A DNA stretch of 64,000 nucleotides from NCBI GenBank assembly GCA_026225415.1, contig JAMFSS010000011.1:1-64000 (forward strand). Reading direction: 5' to 3'. This stretch comes from Alphaproteobacteria bacterium (GTDB lineage Bacteria > Pseudomonadota > Alphaproteobacteria > UBA9219). Below, in pieces: positions 46,879-56,681 of the stretch. Each line of letters begins with the position of its first letter. Position 1 is the stretch's first letter. The notes under the pieces were generated by a model. The model worked only from the letters and a program-made list of their open reading frames with translations. It was not told the DNA's origin and did no database searches. The translations under genes and the position numbers were made by a program.

Positions 46879-47493
46879 ATGCAACACGCCCTTAAACTGT
46901 CCGACACCACTGCCGAAGCCCCCACCTTCGCCGATTACGCCTACCCCACCGCCGCATGGAACAATATAGTGTTGGTGGGCGAAGCGCCGGGCGCGGAAGA
47001 AGCCCGGCTGGGCCGTCCCTTTGTGGGGCGCAGCGGGCAATTGCTGGATAAAATATTGGCACAGGCCGGCATCAAACGCGAAGAAACCCTTATCGCCAAT
47101 GTGTTTCGCCACCGCCCGCCCGCCAACAAGGTCGATCATTTCTTTACCTCGCGCCGCGCTGCAATGGCCGAAGGCATCGGCATTGCCGAACAATATGGCA
47201 AGTTTGGCAGCGCGTTTTGCCGCGCCGATTTCGCGCCCGAAATTGCCCATCTGGGCGATGTTTTGCGCCAAAAAAATCCGAAAATTGTCATGGCGTTGGG
47301 GCGCACCCCCTTGTGGGCTTTGACAGGTGAAAACGGGTTGCTGGGCAAAGTCGGCCAAATTCTGCCCTGTCGTTTAGAGGAATCACTTCAGATTATCCCC
47401 ACCTACCACCCCAGCTTTATCCTACGCGGCAACTGGGGGTTGCAAGAAGAATGGCTTTCCCATTTTGTCAAAGCGGTAAAATTATCCAAATAA
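46879..47493 (+). CDS. Short uracil-DNA glycosylase superfamily protein
   Basis: A 204-aa protein with the UDG family 4/5-type uracil-binding motif VGEAPGAEEARLGRPFVG, then ANVFRHRPPANK and the late IPTYHPSFILRG. It lacks the N-terminal Cys segment and is shorter than the enzyme at 26371, so it is a second, diverged member. Excision of uracil is plausible but unproven. No ribosome binding site of note. Confidence 0.82.
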   Translation: MQHALKLSDTTAEAPTFADYAYPTAAWNNIVLVGEAPGAEEARLGRPFVGRSGQLLDKILAQAGIKREETLIANVFRHRPPANKVDHFFTSRRAAMAEGIGIAEQYGKFGSAFCRADFAPEIAHLGDVLRQKNPKIVMALGRTPLWALTGENGLLGKVGQILPCRLEESLQIIPTYHPSFILRGNWGLQEEWLSHFVKAVKLSK

Positions 47494-47667
47494 ATCAACG
47501 CAATGGCATTAATATCACGTTGGCTTTCGATGAAAGTGAAAAAGTAAACAAATCCTTGCTTTACCCGTTAACAAAAAGCTAATTTCTGTTGACGCGATAG
47601 TGCGCGGCAAAACCTTAATTGAGGTCGCCCAGCGCCTTATTTTTAAAAAGTTCAGGAGTATTAAAAA

Positions 47668-49737
47668 GTGACCGCACCCAAAAGCCCCCTATCTTCCCAT
47701 CACGGGTCGAACCACGAACCTTACCGTGAAAACATCATTCAATCCTGCGAAGTTGAAGCATCGGATGTGCATGCGGCACCGGGCAAGCCTGTAACGCCCC
47801 TGCTCGATCTCATTAAAATTCCCGAAGATTTGCGCAAGATGAAGCCGGAACAACTACCGCAGATTGCCGATGAATTGCGTCTTGAAACCATCGATGCCGT
47901 TTCTGTCACCGGCGGCCATTTGGGCGCGGGTCTTGGGGTTGTCGAACTGACAACGGCCCTTCATTACGTTTTCAACACACCCGAAGACATTATCATCTGG
48001 GATGTCGGCCACCAAACCTATCCCCACAAAATTCTGACCGGTCGCCGCGACCGTATCCGCACTTTGCGTCAGGGCGGCGGTTTGTCCGGCTTTACCAAAC
48101 GCAGCGAAAGCGAATATGACGCCTTCGGCGCGGCACACAGCTCGACCTCAATCTCGGCCGCTTTCGGTTACGCCGTTGCCCGCGATTTCAAACGCAAAAA
48201 GAATAACGTCATCGCCATCATCGGCGACGGCTCCATCAGCGCCGGCATGGCCTATGAAGCACTGAACAATGCAGGCGCATCGGATTCGCGTTTAATCGTT
48301 ATTTTAAACGACAATGATATGTCGATCGCGCCGCCAACCGGTGCCATGAGCGCCTATCTATCGCGCATTGTTTCATCAAAAGAATATCGCAGCCTGCGTC
48401 ATATCGCGAAGGAATTTGCCAACTTGTTCCCGCGCCGTTTAAAAGAAGTCGCACGCAAGGCTGAACATTACGCGCGCGGCATGGTCACGGGCGGAACTTT
48501 GTTCGAAGAAATGGGCTTCTATTATGTCGGCCCGATCGACGGCCATAATCTGGAACATCTGGTTCCCGTGTTGGAAAATGTGCGCGACGACCCACAAGGC
48601 GGCCCTGTTTTGATCCATGTCGTGACGCAAAAAGGCCACGGCTACGAAGCGGCAGAACAAGCGGCCGATAAACTTCACGCCGTTCAACCGAAATTCAATA
48701 TTGTTAAAACCGAAGCGGAAAAGGCGGCAGAGAAAGCGGCCGCCAAACCAAAACCGCCAACCTATACCCGCGCCTTTGCCGACGCCCTTATCGTCGAAGC
48801 GGAACATGACAACCGCATTCTGGCTATCAGCGCCGCGATGCCTTCGGGCACCGGTTTGGATGTGTTTGGCAAGAAATACCCCGAACGCACCTTTGACGTT
48901 GGTATTGCCGAACAACATGCAGTGACTTTCGCCGCCGGTCTGGCCTGCGAAGGCTTCAAACCTTATGTCGCCATCTATTCAACCTTCCTGCAACGTGCGT
49001 ATGACCAGCTGGTTCATGACGTTGTTCTGCAAAAACTGCCTGTGCGTTTCATTATGGATCGCGCCGGTCTGGTTGGTGCCGATGGCGCGACCCATGCGGG
49101 CGCTTTCGATCTCGCCTATCTCATGTGCTTGCCTAACATTGTTATCATGGCGCCAAGCGATGAGACTGAGCTGACACACATGATCGCCACCTCCGCCGTT
49201 ATTGATGACGCGCCATCCGCCATCCGCATTCCACGCGGTGAAGGCAACGGCATTGCACGCCCTGCCCGTGGCCAAGTCTTGCCAATCGGCAAAGCCAACA
49301 TCGTCAAGGAAGGCACCAAGGTTGCTATTCTCTGCCTCGGCACGCGTATGGAAGAAACCAAAAAGGCGGCAGCCGAACTTGATGCCCGCGGCATCAGCAC
49401 AACAATTGTCGATATGCGTTTTGCCAAACCGATGGATATGGAATTGATCCGCCGCATGGCCAACACCCATGAGGCTCTCATCACGATCGAAGAAGGCGCG
49501 CAAGGCGGTTTCGGCAGCCATGTGTTGAGCCATCTGGCCAATGAAGGTTTTATGGATCGCGGTTTGAAAATCCGTTCCATGACCCTGCCCGATATTTTCC
49601 AGGATCATAACGCGCCTTTCAAACAATATGACGAAGCCGGTTTAAACGCCCGTCACATTGTTGAAAAAGCGTTGGAAGCCTTGGGTCTTCAAACATCCGG
49701 TGTTGAACAAACCCCCGTAGCCGCAGCGACAGCCTAA
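47668..49737 (+). CDS. dxs: 1-deoxy-D-xylulose-5-phosphate synthase
   Basis: A 689-aa thiamine-diphosphate enzyme condensing pyruvate and glyceraldehyde-3-phosphate, the entry step of the MEP isoprenoid pathway. The ThDP motif is [18 protein letters not shown]...NDNDM, with [34 protein letters not shown] and the transketolase-like [12 protein letters not shown] start with AGGAG seven bases upstream is used. The protein has a 40-residue N-terminal extension relative to E. coli Dxs. hpnM follows 6 bp later, tying isoprenoid to hopanoid-type envelope work. Confidence 0.96.
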   Translation: MTAPKSPLSSHHGSNHEPYRENIIQSCEVEASDVHAAPGKPVTPLLDLIKIPEDLRKMKPEQLPQIADELRLETIDAVSVTGGHLGAGLGVVELTTALHYVFNTPEDIIIWDVGHQTYPHKILTGRRDRIRTLRQGGGLSGFTKRSESEYDAFGAAHSSTSISAAFGYAVARDFKRKKNNVIAIIGDGSISAGMAYEALNNAGASDSRLIVILNDNDMSIAPPTGAMSAYLSRIVSSKEYRSLRHIAKEFANLFPRRLKEVARKAEHYARGMVTGGTLFEEMGFYYVGPIDGHNLEHLVPVLENVRDDPQGGPVLIHVVTQKGHGYEAAEQAADKLHAVQPKFNIVKTEAEKAAEKAAAKPKPPTYTRAFADALIVEAEHDNRILAISAAMPSGTGLDVFGKKYPERTFDVGIAEQHAVTFAAGLACEGFKPYVAIYSTFLQRAYDQLVHDVVLQKLPVRFIMDRAGLVGADGATHAGAFDLAYLMCLPNIVIMAPSDETELTHMIATSAVIDDAPSAIRIPRGEGNGIARPARGQVLPIGKANIVKEGTKVAILCLGTRMEETKKAAAELDARGISTTIVDMRFAKPMDMELIRRMANTHEALITIEEGAQGGFGSHVLSHLANEGFMDRGLKIRSMTLPDIFQDHNAPFKQYDEAGLNARHIVEKALEALGLQTSGVEQTPVAAATA

Positions 49738-49743
49738 GGTTGG

Positions 49744-50349
49744 ATGATGAAAACGGTACAGTATTTTCTCGCTATAGGATTGTTGTGTGTGTCGGTTGCG
49801 GCACAGGCGGCGGATACGCCTGCGGAAAATACGGTGCGCGGTTTTTACAGCCAGCTGGTCGAGGCGATGAAGCAAGGCGACAAGTTGGGTTATAGTGGCC
49901 GTTATAAAAAGCTCGACCCCGCCATTCGCGCCGCTTTCAATTTGCCTTTGATGACGAAAATGGCGGTTGGGTCGAGCTGGGCAGAAGCGACAGCACAGGA
50001 ACAAAATGATCTGGTCAATGCGTTCTCCGATTTCAGCGTCGCGAGTTACGCCAGCCAGTTTACCGCCTATGACGGCGAACAATTTTCCGTGGTCGATCAG
50101 AAACAAACGGCGGATGGCGTGATTGTCGAAACCACGTTAAAGCCCAAAGACAAAGACGCCGTGTCGCTGAACTACCTGATGAAGGCCGACGACAAAGGCA
50201 AATTCCGCATCGTCGATGTGTTCATCAACGGCACCATTTCGGAATTGGCGACACGCCGCGCCGAATTCTCGTCCATCGCCCGCCGCGACGGAATCTCTGC
50301 CCTCGTCACCTCGCTCGGTGAAAAGTCTAAACAGATGGCGCCGTTGTAA
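49744..50349 (+). CDS. HpnM/MlaC-like periplasmic lipid-binding protein
   Basis: A 201-aa protein with a signal peptide (cleavage near AQAAD). It resembles the MlaC/Ttg2D family and its HpnM branch: DPAIRAAFNLPLMTKMAVG and FSDFSVASYASQFTAYDGEQF. HpnM is found in hopanoid clusters, MlaC shuttles phospholipids. dxs lies 6 bp upstream, as in several hopanoid loci, but no squalene-hopene cyclase gene is in the window, so HpnM identity is tentative. Confidence 0.82.
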   Translation: MMKTVQYFLAIGLLCVSVAAQAADTPAENTVRGFYSQLVEAMKQGDKLGYSGRYKKLDPAIRAAFNLPLMTKMAVGSSWAEATAQEQNDLVNAFSDFSVASYASQFTAYDGEQFSVVDQKQTADGVIVETTLKPKDKDAVSLNYLMKADDKGKFRIVDVFINGTISELATRRAEFSSIARRDGISALVTSLGEKSKQMAPL

Positions 50350-50388
50350 AAAGCGGCAGCTTCTTCATAACCAGCCAGAAAGTAGCAA

Positions 50389-50613
50389 ATGTCTTATTCG
50401 CGCTTTTTAATTCCCACAATTATTTCTGTATCACTGTTAGTCGGCTGCACAACGGCCGTGCATTTACGAAATGATATGGAGGATTCTAAAGTGGCCTATA
50501 AAAACTGCCTCATGGATCACCCAAACAACTTAGATTCTTGCGAAGCTCAACGAAGAATTTTTGAAGCTGACAAAGAAGCATATTCAAGCGTCAGCCATCC
50601 CACTGCCCAATAG
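50389..50613 (+). CDS. Small predicted lipoprotein
   Basis: A 74-aa protein with lipobox LVGC (Cys20) and a polar C-terminus of 54 residues with two further Cys. It is AT-richer than its neighbours. The Shine-Dalgarno sequence is weak (AGAAAG). No family recognised. It follows the HpnM-like gene by 39 bp and could be co-transcribed. Confidence 0.6.
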   Translation: MSYSRFLIPTIISVSLLVGCTTAVHLRNDMEDSKVAYKNCLMDHPNNLDSCEAQRRIFEADKEAYSSVSHPTAQ

Positions 50614-50817
50614 AACTCAAAATATATCTTTGTTTAAACCATTTCAGCTTTTCTGGAGTTCTCACTCCGCATAACCCCATGAATTAAATGATAAAATAAT
50701 CGCCTTATTTGTGTCATAATGAAACGGTACTGTACCGTTGAGTTAAATAGATAAGTTTAATTCAACGATTCGCCCACCGGAAAGACATCCACCGCGAACA
50801 CAACAAGGGAGGCCACG

Positions 50818-51216
50818 ATGAAGACCACAACCAAATATGCCGCCACTGCTTTGATGGCTCTGGCGATTACCGCAACATCATTCAGCCCTGCGCAGGCACG
50901 CGGGTGGGATCATCATGGCGGCTGGGGTCGCGGTCATGGCGGCGGCGGTTTCGCTTATGGTTTGGTGGCCGGTGTTGCCGGTGCCGCCGTAGCGCTTGCC
51001 ACGCTCCCTTTCGTCGCTGTAGGCGATGTGGTCGGTGCTGCGGCACCTGCCCCAGCTGAAACTTATTATCAGCCAGCACCCGCGCCCGTCTATCAGCAAG
51101 CCTCCGTGTATCAAGCCGCGCCTGCGCCGGTATATTATGCCCAGCCGCAACGGGTTGTTTACGCCACGCCCGCCTATTATCCTGCCTATGGATATCGGTA
51201 TGGATATTACAGGTAA
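50818..51216 (+). CDS. Secreted Gly/His- and Pro/Tyr-rich small protein
   Basis: A 132-aa protein with signal peptide (cleavage near PAQARG). The mature part begins with a Gly/His segment (WDHHGGWGRGHGGGG), contains a hydrophobic stretch (VAGVAGAAVALATLPFVAVG), and ends in Pro/Tyr/Gln/Val repeats. GGGAGG precedes the ATG. The composition is like small surface or cell-wall proteins. Its stop is 2 bp before the TetR gene start. Confidence 0.65.
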   Translation: MKTTTKYAATALMALAITATSFSPAQARGWDHHGGWGRGHGGGGFAYGLVAGVAGAAVALATLPFVAVGDVVGAAAPAPAETYYQPAPAPVYQQASVYQAAPAPVYYAQPQRVVYATPAYYPAYGYRYGYYR

Positions 51217-51218
51217 TC

Positions 51219-51866
51219 ATGACTAAAGCACCAGTAAAAGCCCCGCGACGAGGTGGCCGCCCGTCGCGGGAACAGGCGGCGATGTTGGAGGACACAATCC
51301 TCGATACCGCGACCGCTTTGTTTTTCGACCAAGGTTATGGCGCGGTCAGTATCGAACAAATCGCCAAACAGGCGCGCATTTCCAAGCGCACTTTCTATGC
51401 GCGTTACGACAATAAAGAAGCATTGTTCACCGCCGTGGTGCATAGGGTTATCCACGGGTTGCGTCCCCCCGCTTCCGCTATCGATACCCTGTTTGCGGGT
51501 GCCAACATCAAAGAAGTTCTGCTGCGCATCGCGCCAATTATATTGCATGCGTCAATGAAACCACAGGCGGTGGCTTTGCAACGGCTGATGCTGGCCGAAG
51601 CCCGGCGCTTTCCCGAGATGGTCACCATCATGCATAACGAAAGCGCGCGTTCCGAAGCCATTACCCGCATTGCCGCCGTTTTGAAAATGCAGAAATCCGG
51701 TATAGCGCCCGAGTTTGCCGCCGAACAGTTTTTGCACATGCTGACCTCTGCGCCGCAACGCCGCGCCATGGGGTTGGACACAGATATGACCAAGCCAGAA
51801 CTGGATCAATGGGCGGCACAGACCGTCGATTTATTCCTGAACGGTTTTGCGGCACCGGTTAAATAA
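51219..51866 (+). CDS. TetR family transcriptional regulator
   Basis: A 215-aa repressor. The N-terminal helix-turn-helix reads AVSIEQIAKQARISKRTFYARYDNKEALF, typical of TetR; the C-terminal domain for ligand binding is variable. The target is not known; the divergent or adjacent operon would be the first guess, here the small protein upstream or the glucan synthase downstream. Confidence 0.9.
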   Translation: MTKAPVKAPRRGGRPSREQAAMLEDTILDTATALFFDQGYGAVSIEQIAKQARISKRTFYARYDNKEALFTAVVHRVIHGLRPPASAIDTLFAGANIKEVLLRIAPIILHASMKPQAVALQRLMLAEARRFPEMVTIMHNESARSEAITRIAAVLKMQKSGIAPEFAAEQFLHMLTSAPQRRAMGLDTDMTKPELDQWAAQTVDLFLNGFAAPVK

Positions 51867-51934
51867 TCCTAGGCAAATATGCCCCGTTTCGGGGTATAGT
51901 CACGGCTGTTCTAACCTAGCCCCACCTTGCCTTT

Positions 51935-54487
51935 ATGATCAAACGCGCCGCCTCTATCAGCCTTATCGTTCTGCTGGTCAATTTCGCCCTGTGGGCCTTG
52001 GTCAACCAAAGCGTTTCCGAACGCGCCTGGGGCGGCACCATCAACAGCCTGTCCTACAGCGGCTATCAGGCGGGCAACGCAGACAATCATTTATCCGATG
52101 CCGATATCGACCGCGATCTGGCGGCATTGGAAGGCCATACGGTTTCCATCCGCACTTATGGCGTGGCCGATGGGTTGGACCGCATTGTGGCTATCGCGGC
52201 CAAGCATAATCTGGATGTTAATCTGGGCGCGTGGATGTCGCCCGATGACGCGACCAACAAAGAAGAGCTGGCGCGCGCCATCGGTGTCGCCCGCGCCAAT
52301 CCTAATGTGAAGCGCCTGATCGTGGGCAATGAATCTTTGCTGCGCGCCGATGTGACGATTGACCAGCTGATCGGCTATATCGAAAGCGCCAAACGGCAAA
52401 TTTCCATCCCCGTCACGACAGCCGAACCGTGGCATATCTGGTTGAAATATCCGCAATTGGCCGACAGCGTCGATTTCATCACGGTGCATATCCTGCCCTA
52501 TTGGGAAGGCGTGCCGGAAGACGGCGCGATTGGCTATATCATGTATCGCTACCGCCAATTGGCCACCGCGTTTCCGCACAAACATATCTTTATCGGGGAA
52601 GTCGGTTGGCCCAGCGAAGGCCAATGGGTCAAAGGTTCCGAGCCATCACTGATCAATGAAGCCAAATTCACCCGCGATTTCCTGAATATCGCCAGCGCGG
52701 AACGGCTGGATTACTCCATCGTCGAATCTTTTGACCAACCATGGAAGCGCGGCATCGAAGGCACCGTCGGCGCGCATTGGGGGTTGTGGAGCATCGACCG
52801 CAAGCCGAAATTTTCCATGAGCGGTTCGGTTGCGGAATCCGCGCGGTGGCTGCAGGGTTGTTTGCTCGCGTCAGCAATTGCGTTTTTGCCTATCCAATGG
52901 TTTGTGCGGCGCAAGCAATATCTGCGTTTCCGTGGGCAGCTTTTCTACGCCGGACTCATTCAGGCGGTCGCCAGCGTTTTTGTCTGGGCAATCATGGCCG
53001 CCATTGCCGAACGTATTTTAAATGGCGATGTGGTGGCATGGACGGCTTTGCTGGGCGCGCAGATCGTCTTGTTGGCGTTGTTGTTGGTCGATGGTTTCGA
53101 GCTGGCCGAAGTTTTATGGACGCGCGAACGCCGCCGTTTCTTTGAACCGCGCAAGGATTGGACACCGCCAGCCGATGCGCCCAAAGTTTCTATCCATGTG
53201 CCGTGTTATAACGAACCGCCGCACATGGTGATGGAAACGCTGGATGCTTTGGCGAAACTTGATTACCCGAATTTTGAAGTTTTGATCATCGACAACAACA
53301 CCAAAGACGAAGCGGTATGGAAACCGGTTGAGGGATATTGCGCCAAGTTAGGAGAACGTTTCCGCTTCTTCCATCTGCCTTCCTGGCCGGGATATAAAGC
53401 GGGCGCGTTGAATTTCGCATTGACACAAACCGCGCCCGATGCCGCCTTTGTCGGCGTGATCGACAGCGATTATGCAGTTGTTCCCGACTGGTTGCGGTCG
53501 ACCATTCCCTATTTTACCAAACCCGAAGTCGCGTTTGTGCAAGCGCCACAGGATTACCGCGACGAAAACGAAAGCGCGTTCAAACGCATGTGTTATTGGG
53601 AATATGCGGGTTTTTTCCATATCGGCATGGTTCAACGCAACGAACGCAACGCGATTATCCAGCATGGCACGATGACATTAATCCGCAAAACCGCATTAAC
53701 CGGCACAGGCGGTTGGGCGGAATGGTGTATTTGCGAAGACGCCGAATTGGGTTTGCGTCTATTTGAAAATGGGTATGAAGCGGTTTACATGGCCAATTCG
53801 ATGGGGCGCGGTTTGATGCCCGATAATTTCAGCGCGTATAAAACCCAGCGTTTCCGTTGGGCTTACGGGGCGGCGCAAATCCTGAAACGCCATTGGCGCG
53901 ATCTGGCCGAAGGCAACCGCCTGACACGCGGGCAAAAATACCATTTCATTTCCGGCTGGCTGCCGTGGTTTGCCGATGCCGCGCATATTGTTTTTGCGGG
54001 TGCCGCGATTGTATGGTCGGTTTTGCTGTTGTTCAAATGGGTCGAATTTCCGCCCGCCGTTTTTCTGGTGCCGACGCTCAGCGTTTTTGTTTTCAAGATC
54101 GCGGCGGCGTTTTTGTTGTATCGGGCGCGCATCCAATGCGGGTGGCGCGACCGGTTGGGGGCGGCTATCGCTGGCATGGCGTTGTCCCATGCCGTTGCGC
54201 GCGCGATGTGGCAAGGCATGTTCACATCGGGAAAACCGTTTTTCCGCACGCCGAAATGCGCCGACAAACCGGCGGCGTTGCAGGCGATATTGATGGCGCG
54301 GGAAGAATTGGCGTTACTCATATCCCTTCTCACTTGCGCCTTGCTGGTGTTGTGGAAATTTGAAATACAGAACCAAAATGCCGATTTATGGGCGGGCATG
54401 TTGCTGGTGCAAACCTTGCCTTACTGGGCGGCCGTGATCTTGGCCAGCGTCAATGCGTGGCCGAAGAAGAAGGTACAGAATGGTTGA
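51935..54487 (+). CDS. GH17-GT2 fusion, NdvB-like beta-glucan synthase
   Basis: An 850-aa membrane protein. A first membrane helix is followed by a glycoside hydrolase family 17 domain (about 30-300) with acid/base Glu133 in IVGNES and nucleophile Glu222 in FIGEVGWPSEG. Further helices and a GT2 domain follow (about 410-690): HVPCYNEPPHMV, DSDY, QAPQDYRDENES, CEDAELGLR and QRFRWAYGAAQ, then four C-terminal helices. The plan matches NdvB-type cyclic beta-(1,3)-glucan synthases of Pseudomonas and Bradyrhizobium. The product is likely a periplasmic or exported glucan; linkage is inferred. It overlaps osmC by 8 bp. Confidence 0.85.
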   Translation: MIKRAASISLIVLLVNFALWALVNQSVSERAWGGTINSLSYSGYQAGNADNHLSDADIDRDLAALEGHTVSIRTYGVADGLDRIVAIAAKHNLDVNLGAWMSPDDATNKEELARAIGVARANPNVKRLIVGNESLLRADVTIDQLIGYIESAKRQISIPVTTAEPWHIWLKYPQLADSVDFITVHILPYWEGVPEDGAIGYIMYRYRQLATAFPHKHIFIGEVGWPSEGQWVKGSEPSLINEAKFTRDFLNIASAERLDYSIVESFDQPWKRGIEGTVGAHWGLWSIDRKPKFSMSGSVAESARWLQGCLLASAIAFLPIQWFVRRKQYLRFRGQLFYAGLIQAVASVFVWAIMAAIAERILNGDVVAWTALLGAQIVLLALLLVDGFELAEVLWTRERRRFFEPRKDWTPPADAPKVSIHVPCYNEPPHMVMETLDALAKLDYPNFEVLIIDNNTKDEAVWKPVEGYCAKLGERFRFFHLPSWPGYKAGALNFALTQTAPDAAFVGVIDSDYAVVPDWLRSTIPYFTKPEVAFVQAPQDYRDENESAFKRMCYWEYAGFFHIGMVQRNERNAIIQHGTMTLIRKTALTGTGGWAEWCICEDAELGLRLFENGYEAVYMANSMGRGLMPDNFSAYKTQRFRWAYGAAQILKRHWRDLAEGNRLTRGQKYHFISGWLPWFADAAHIVFAGAAIVWSVLLLFKWVEFPPAVFLVPTLSVFVFKIAAAFLLYRARIQCGWRDRLGAAIAGMALSHAVARAMWQGMFTSGKPFFRTPKCADKPAALQAILMAREELALLISLLTCALLVLWKFEIQNQNADLWAGMLLVQTLPYWAAVILASVNAWPKKKVQNG

Positions 54488-54887
54488 AATCAATATCGTC
54501 TATCAGGGCACACTTCGTTGCTCTGCCACCCACAAACCTTCCGGCACCACTTTATTGACCGATGCTCCGGTCGATAATCACGGCAAGGGCGAAAGCTTTT
54601 CGCCCACCGATTTGATGGCAACAGCTTTGGGCGCGTGTATCCTGACAACCATGGGTATCGTCGCCGATATGATTGCGGTCGATTTGACCAACAGTCGAGT
54701 CACGGTTCATAAAGAAATGACCGCGACACCCAGCCGCCGCATTGCGGCGTTGCCCGTGATAATCACGGTGCCCGTGGCGTTGGATGATATGCAGAAACGC
54801 AAATTGATAAAAGCCGCAGAGGGTTGCCCCGTGAAGCACAGCCTTCATCCCGACATTCAAATTCCAATGGAATTTATTTGGGGCTAG
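54480..54887 (+). CDS. OsmC/Ohr family peroxidase-like protein
   Basis: A 135-aa protein starting at ATG 54480, inside the preceding gene's end. The two redox Cys are in LGACILTTMGIVAD and EGCPVKHSL, with PTDLMATALGAC characteristic of the OsmC family. These reduce organic hydroperoxides. Coupling to the glucan synthase is by translation overlap (8 bp). Confidence 0.9.
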   Translation: MVEINIVYQGTLRCSATHKPSGTTLLTDAPVDNHGKGESFSPTDLMATALGACILTTMGIVADMIAVDLTNSRVTVHKEMTATPSRRIAALPVIITVPVALDDMQKRKLIKAAEGCPVKHSLHPDIQIPMEFIWG

Positions 54888-54890
54888 CGC

Positions 54891-55745
54891 TTACAACCGT
54901 TCGACATTCATGCCTTCAACGCGATAGGTCGCGCCCACGGCGCGGTTCGCATCGGGTTCGGGGAAAGTGATAATCAACGAACCGCCATCGACATGCGCTT
55001 GATTGGTGCGCGTGCAATTATCGACATCCGACATTTTCGACCCGTCATTATTCAACATCAACACATGCGTATGATACAGGCAATTGGGTTCGGCCTGGCT
55101 GTAGCTGGTGAAAATCATCACGTCTTCGTTGCCCAGATCATAGGTCGGCGAAATACCGATAACCGAAGGCTGCCCATCGACCGCCAAAACCGTTTGGCCG
55201 TTCACGGTGACATTATAGGATTTATTGCCGGCTGTGCCGCTTTCATTCACATCGACGCTGGCATATCGGCTGTTCATTTTGCGCGTGCCGCCCTTCATCG
55301 ATGTCGCGTAATCGGAACCCACATCATCGGAAGGCAATATGCCGTTGGCGAATTCTTGCGTCTTAAAGCTGTGCGTGCCGATCACAGGCGCATCGGCATC
55401 AGCCAGGGCGCGCATCGTTTTCGGCCCCAAAACACCGTCGGCTTTTAACCCGTGGTCACGCTGGAAATTCTTGATGGCTTTGCGGGTTTGCGGACCCATT
55501 TTGCCGTCGGCTTTGCCTTTGTAATAACCCAGATTGATCAAATGCTGTTGCGCAGTGCGCGTGTTGGAAACGGGCGCAGCGATTACGCGGTGATGGCCCG
55601 CATGGCGAACGACATGATGATGGTGATGCGTAACAGTATGCGTGCAATGGCAATGGGTGGCGGCATCGACGGGCGATGTGCCAAGCACAAGCGCGAAACA
55701 GGCCGAAAGGGACGACAAAGCCAAAGCGCGGGCAAAACGGGTCAT
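54891..55745 (-). CDS. Peptidoglycan-binding domain protein, His-rich
   Basis: About 284 aa with a signal peptide (SACFALVLGTSPVDAA). A His/Cys-rich stretch (HCHCTHTVTHHHHHVVRHAGHH) follows, then one PG_binding_1 domain (LINLGYYKGKADGKMGPQTR, about residues 65-115), then a region of unknown fold. AAGGA before the ATG at 55745 fixes the start. It is periplasmic; the His cluster could bind metal. Convergent with osmC. Confidence 0.8.
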   Translation of the reverse strand: MTRFARALALSSLSACFALVLGTSPVDAATHCHCTHTVTHHHHHVVRHAGHHRVIAAPVSNTRTAQQHLINLGYYKGKADGKMGPQTRKAIKNFQRDHGLKADGVLGPKTMRALADADAPVIGTHSFKTQEFANGILPSDDVGSDYATSMKGGTRKMNSRYASVDVNESGTAGNKSYNVTVNGQTVLAVDGQPSVIGISPTYDLGNEDVMIFTSYSQAEPNCLYHTHVLMLNNDGSKMSDVDNCTRTNQAHVDGGSLIITFPEPDANRAVGATYRVEGMNVERL

Positions 55746-55831
55746 TTTAAAATCCTTGTTGATTCTGATGCCTTGAATCAAAGCCAAAAACCTGTTTGGC
55801 GCAAGGGGTTAATTATGGTTATAAGACAATC

Positions 55832-56680
55832 ATGAACTATCGCCACATCTTTCACGCCGGAAATATCTGTGACGTCGTTAAACACGCGGTTTTAACGCTT
55901 GTGCTGCGGCATTTGCGCGTCAAAGACAAAGGCTTTGCCGTCCTTGATACCCATGCGGGCATCGGGCTTTATGACCTTGCCGACCCCCGCGCATTAAAAA
56001 CCGGCGAGGCCGACGCCGGTATTAACCGCCTTCTGGCATCCGCTCCCCTGCCCGCTTTGAAAGATTATTACACCATATTGCGGAAATTAAATCCTCTGTG
56101 GAACGGCATAGGCACAGAAAATTTCCGTACCTATCCGGGTTCGCCGCTGATCGGTTTTCATCTGCTGCGCGACCAAGACCGGTTGATGGCCTGCGAACTT
56201 CATCCCGAAGATTTTGAGGCGTTGCGCGTTTTGTCTCCCCACGACAAGCGCATGCAAATCCACCACCGCGACGGGTTTGAAGCGATGGGCGCGTTTTTAC
56301 CACCACCGGAAAAACGCGGCCTTGTTCTCATCGACCCCCCTTATGAAGAGCCGGATGAATTCGACCGTCTGGTAAAACGCGTGCAGGCGGCGCACAAAGT
56401 CTGGCCGACTGGCATCTATATGTTGTGGTATCCCATCAAAAACAGACCAGCGATCTGGCAATTTCACGAAGCGCTGGCGGCGACGGGCATCGGCAAAATT
56501 CTCTGCGCCGAGTTTATTTACGAACAAGAAGGCCGTGCGGATAAATTGGTGGGCAGTGGATTAATATTAATCAACCCACCGTGGAAACTGGACGAAGAAC
56601 TGACCGCGCTGTTTCCGGCACTACACAACGCTATGCACACAAATTATGCGGGCAGCATTGTGAAGTGGCTGGTAGAATAA
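55832..56680 (+). CDS. rlmJ: 23S rRNA (adenine-2030-N6)-methyltransferase
   Basis: A 282-aa methyltransferase. MNYRHIFHAGNICDVVKHAVL at the start and LIDPPYEEPDEF (the N6-adenine methyltransferase DPPY motif), with LDTHAGIGLYDL, identify RlmJ, which methylates A2030 of 23S rRNA. The track start at 55796 lies upstream of this family start. Convergent with thrS. Confidence 0.93.
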   Translation: MNYRHIFHAGNICDVVKHAVLTLVLRHLRVKDKGFAVLDTHAGIGLYDLADPRALKTGEADAGINRLLASAPLPALKDYYTILRKLNPLWNGIGTENFRTYPGSPLIGFHLLRDQDRLMACELHPEDFEALRVLSPHDKRMQIHHRDGFEAMGAFLPPPEKRGLVLIDPPYEEPDEFDRLVKRVQAAHKVWPTGIYMLWYPIKNRPAIWQFHEALAATGIGKILCAEFIYEQEGRADKLVGSGLILINPPWKLDEELTALFPALHNAMHTNYAGSIVKWLVE

Positions 56681-56681
56681 A

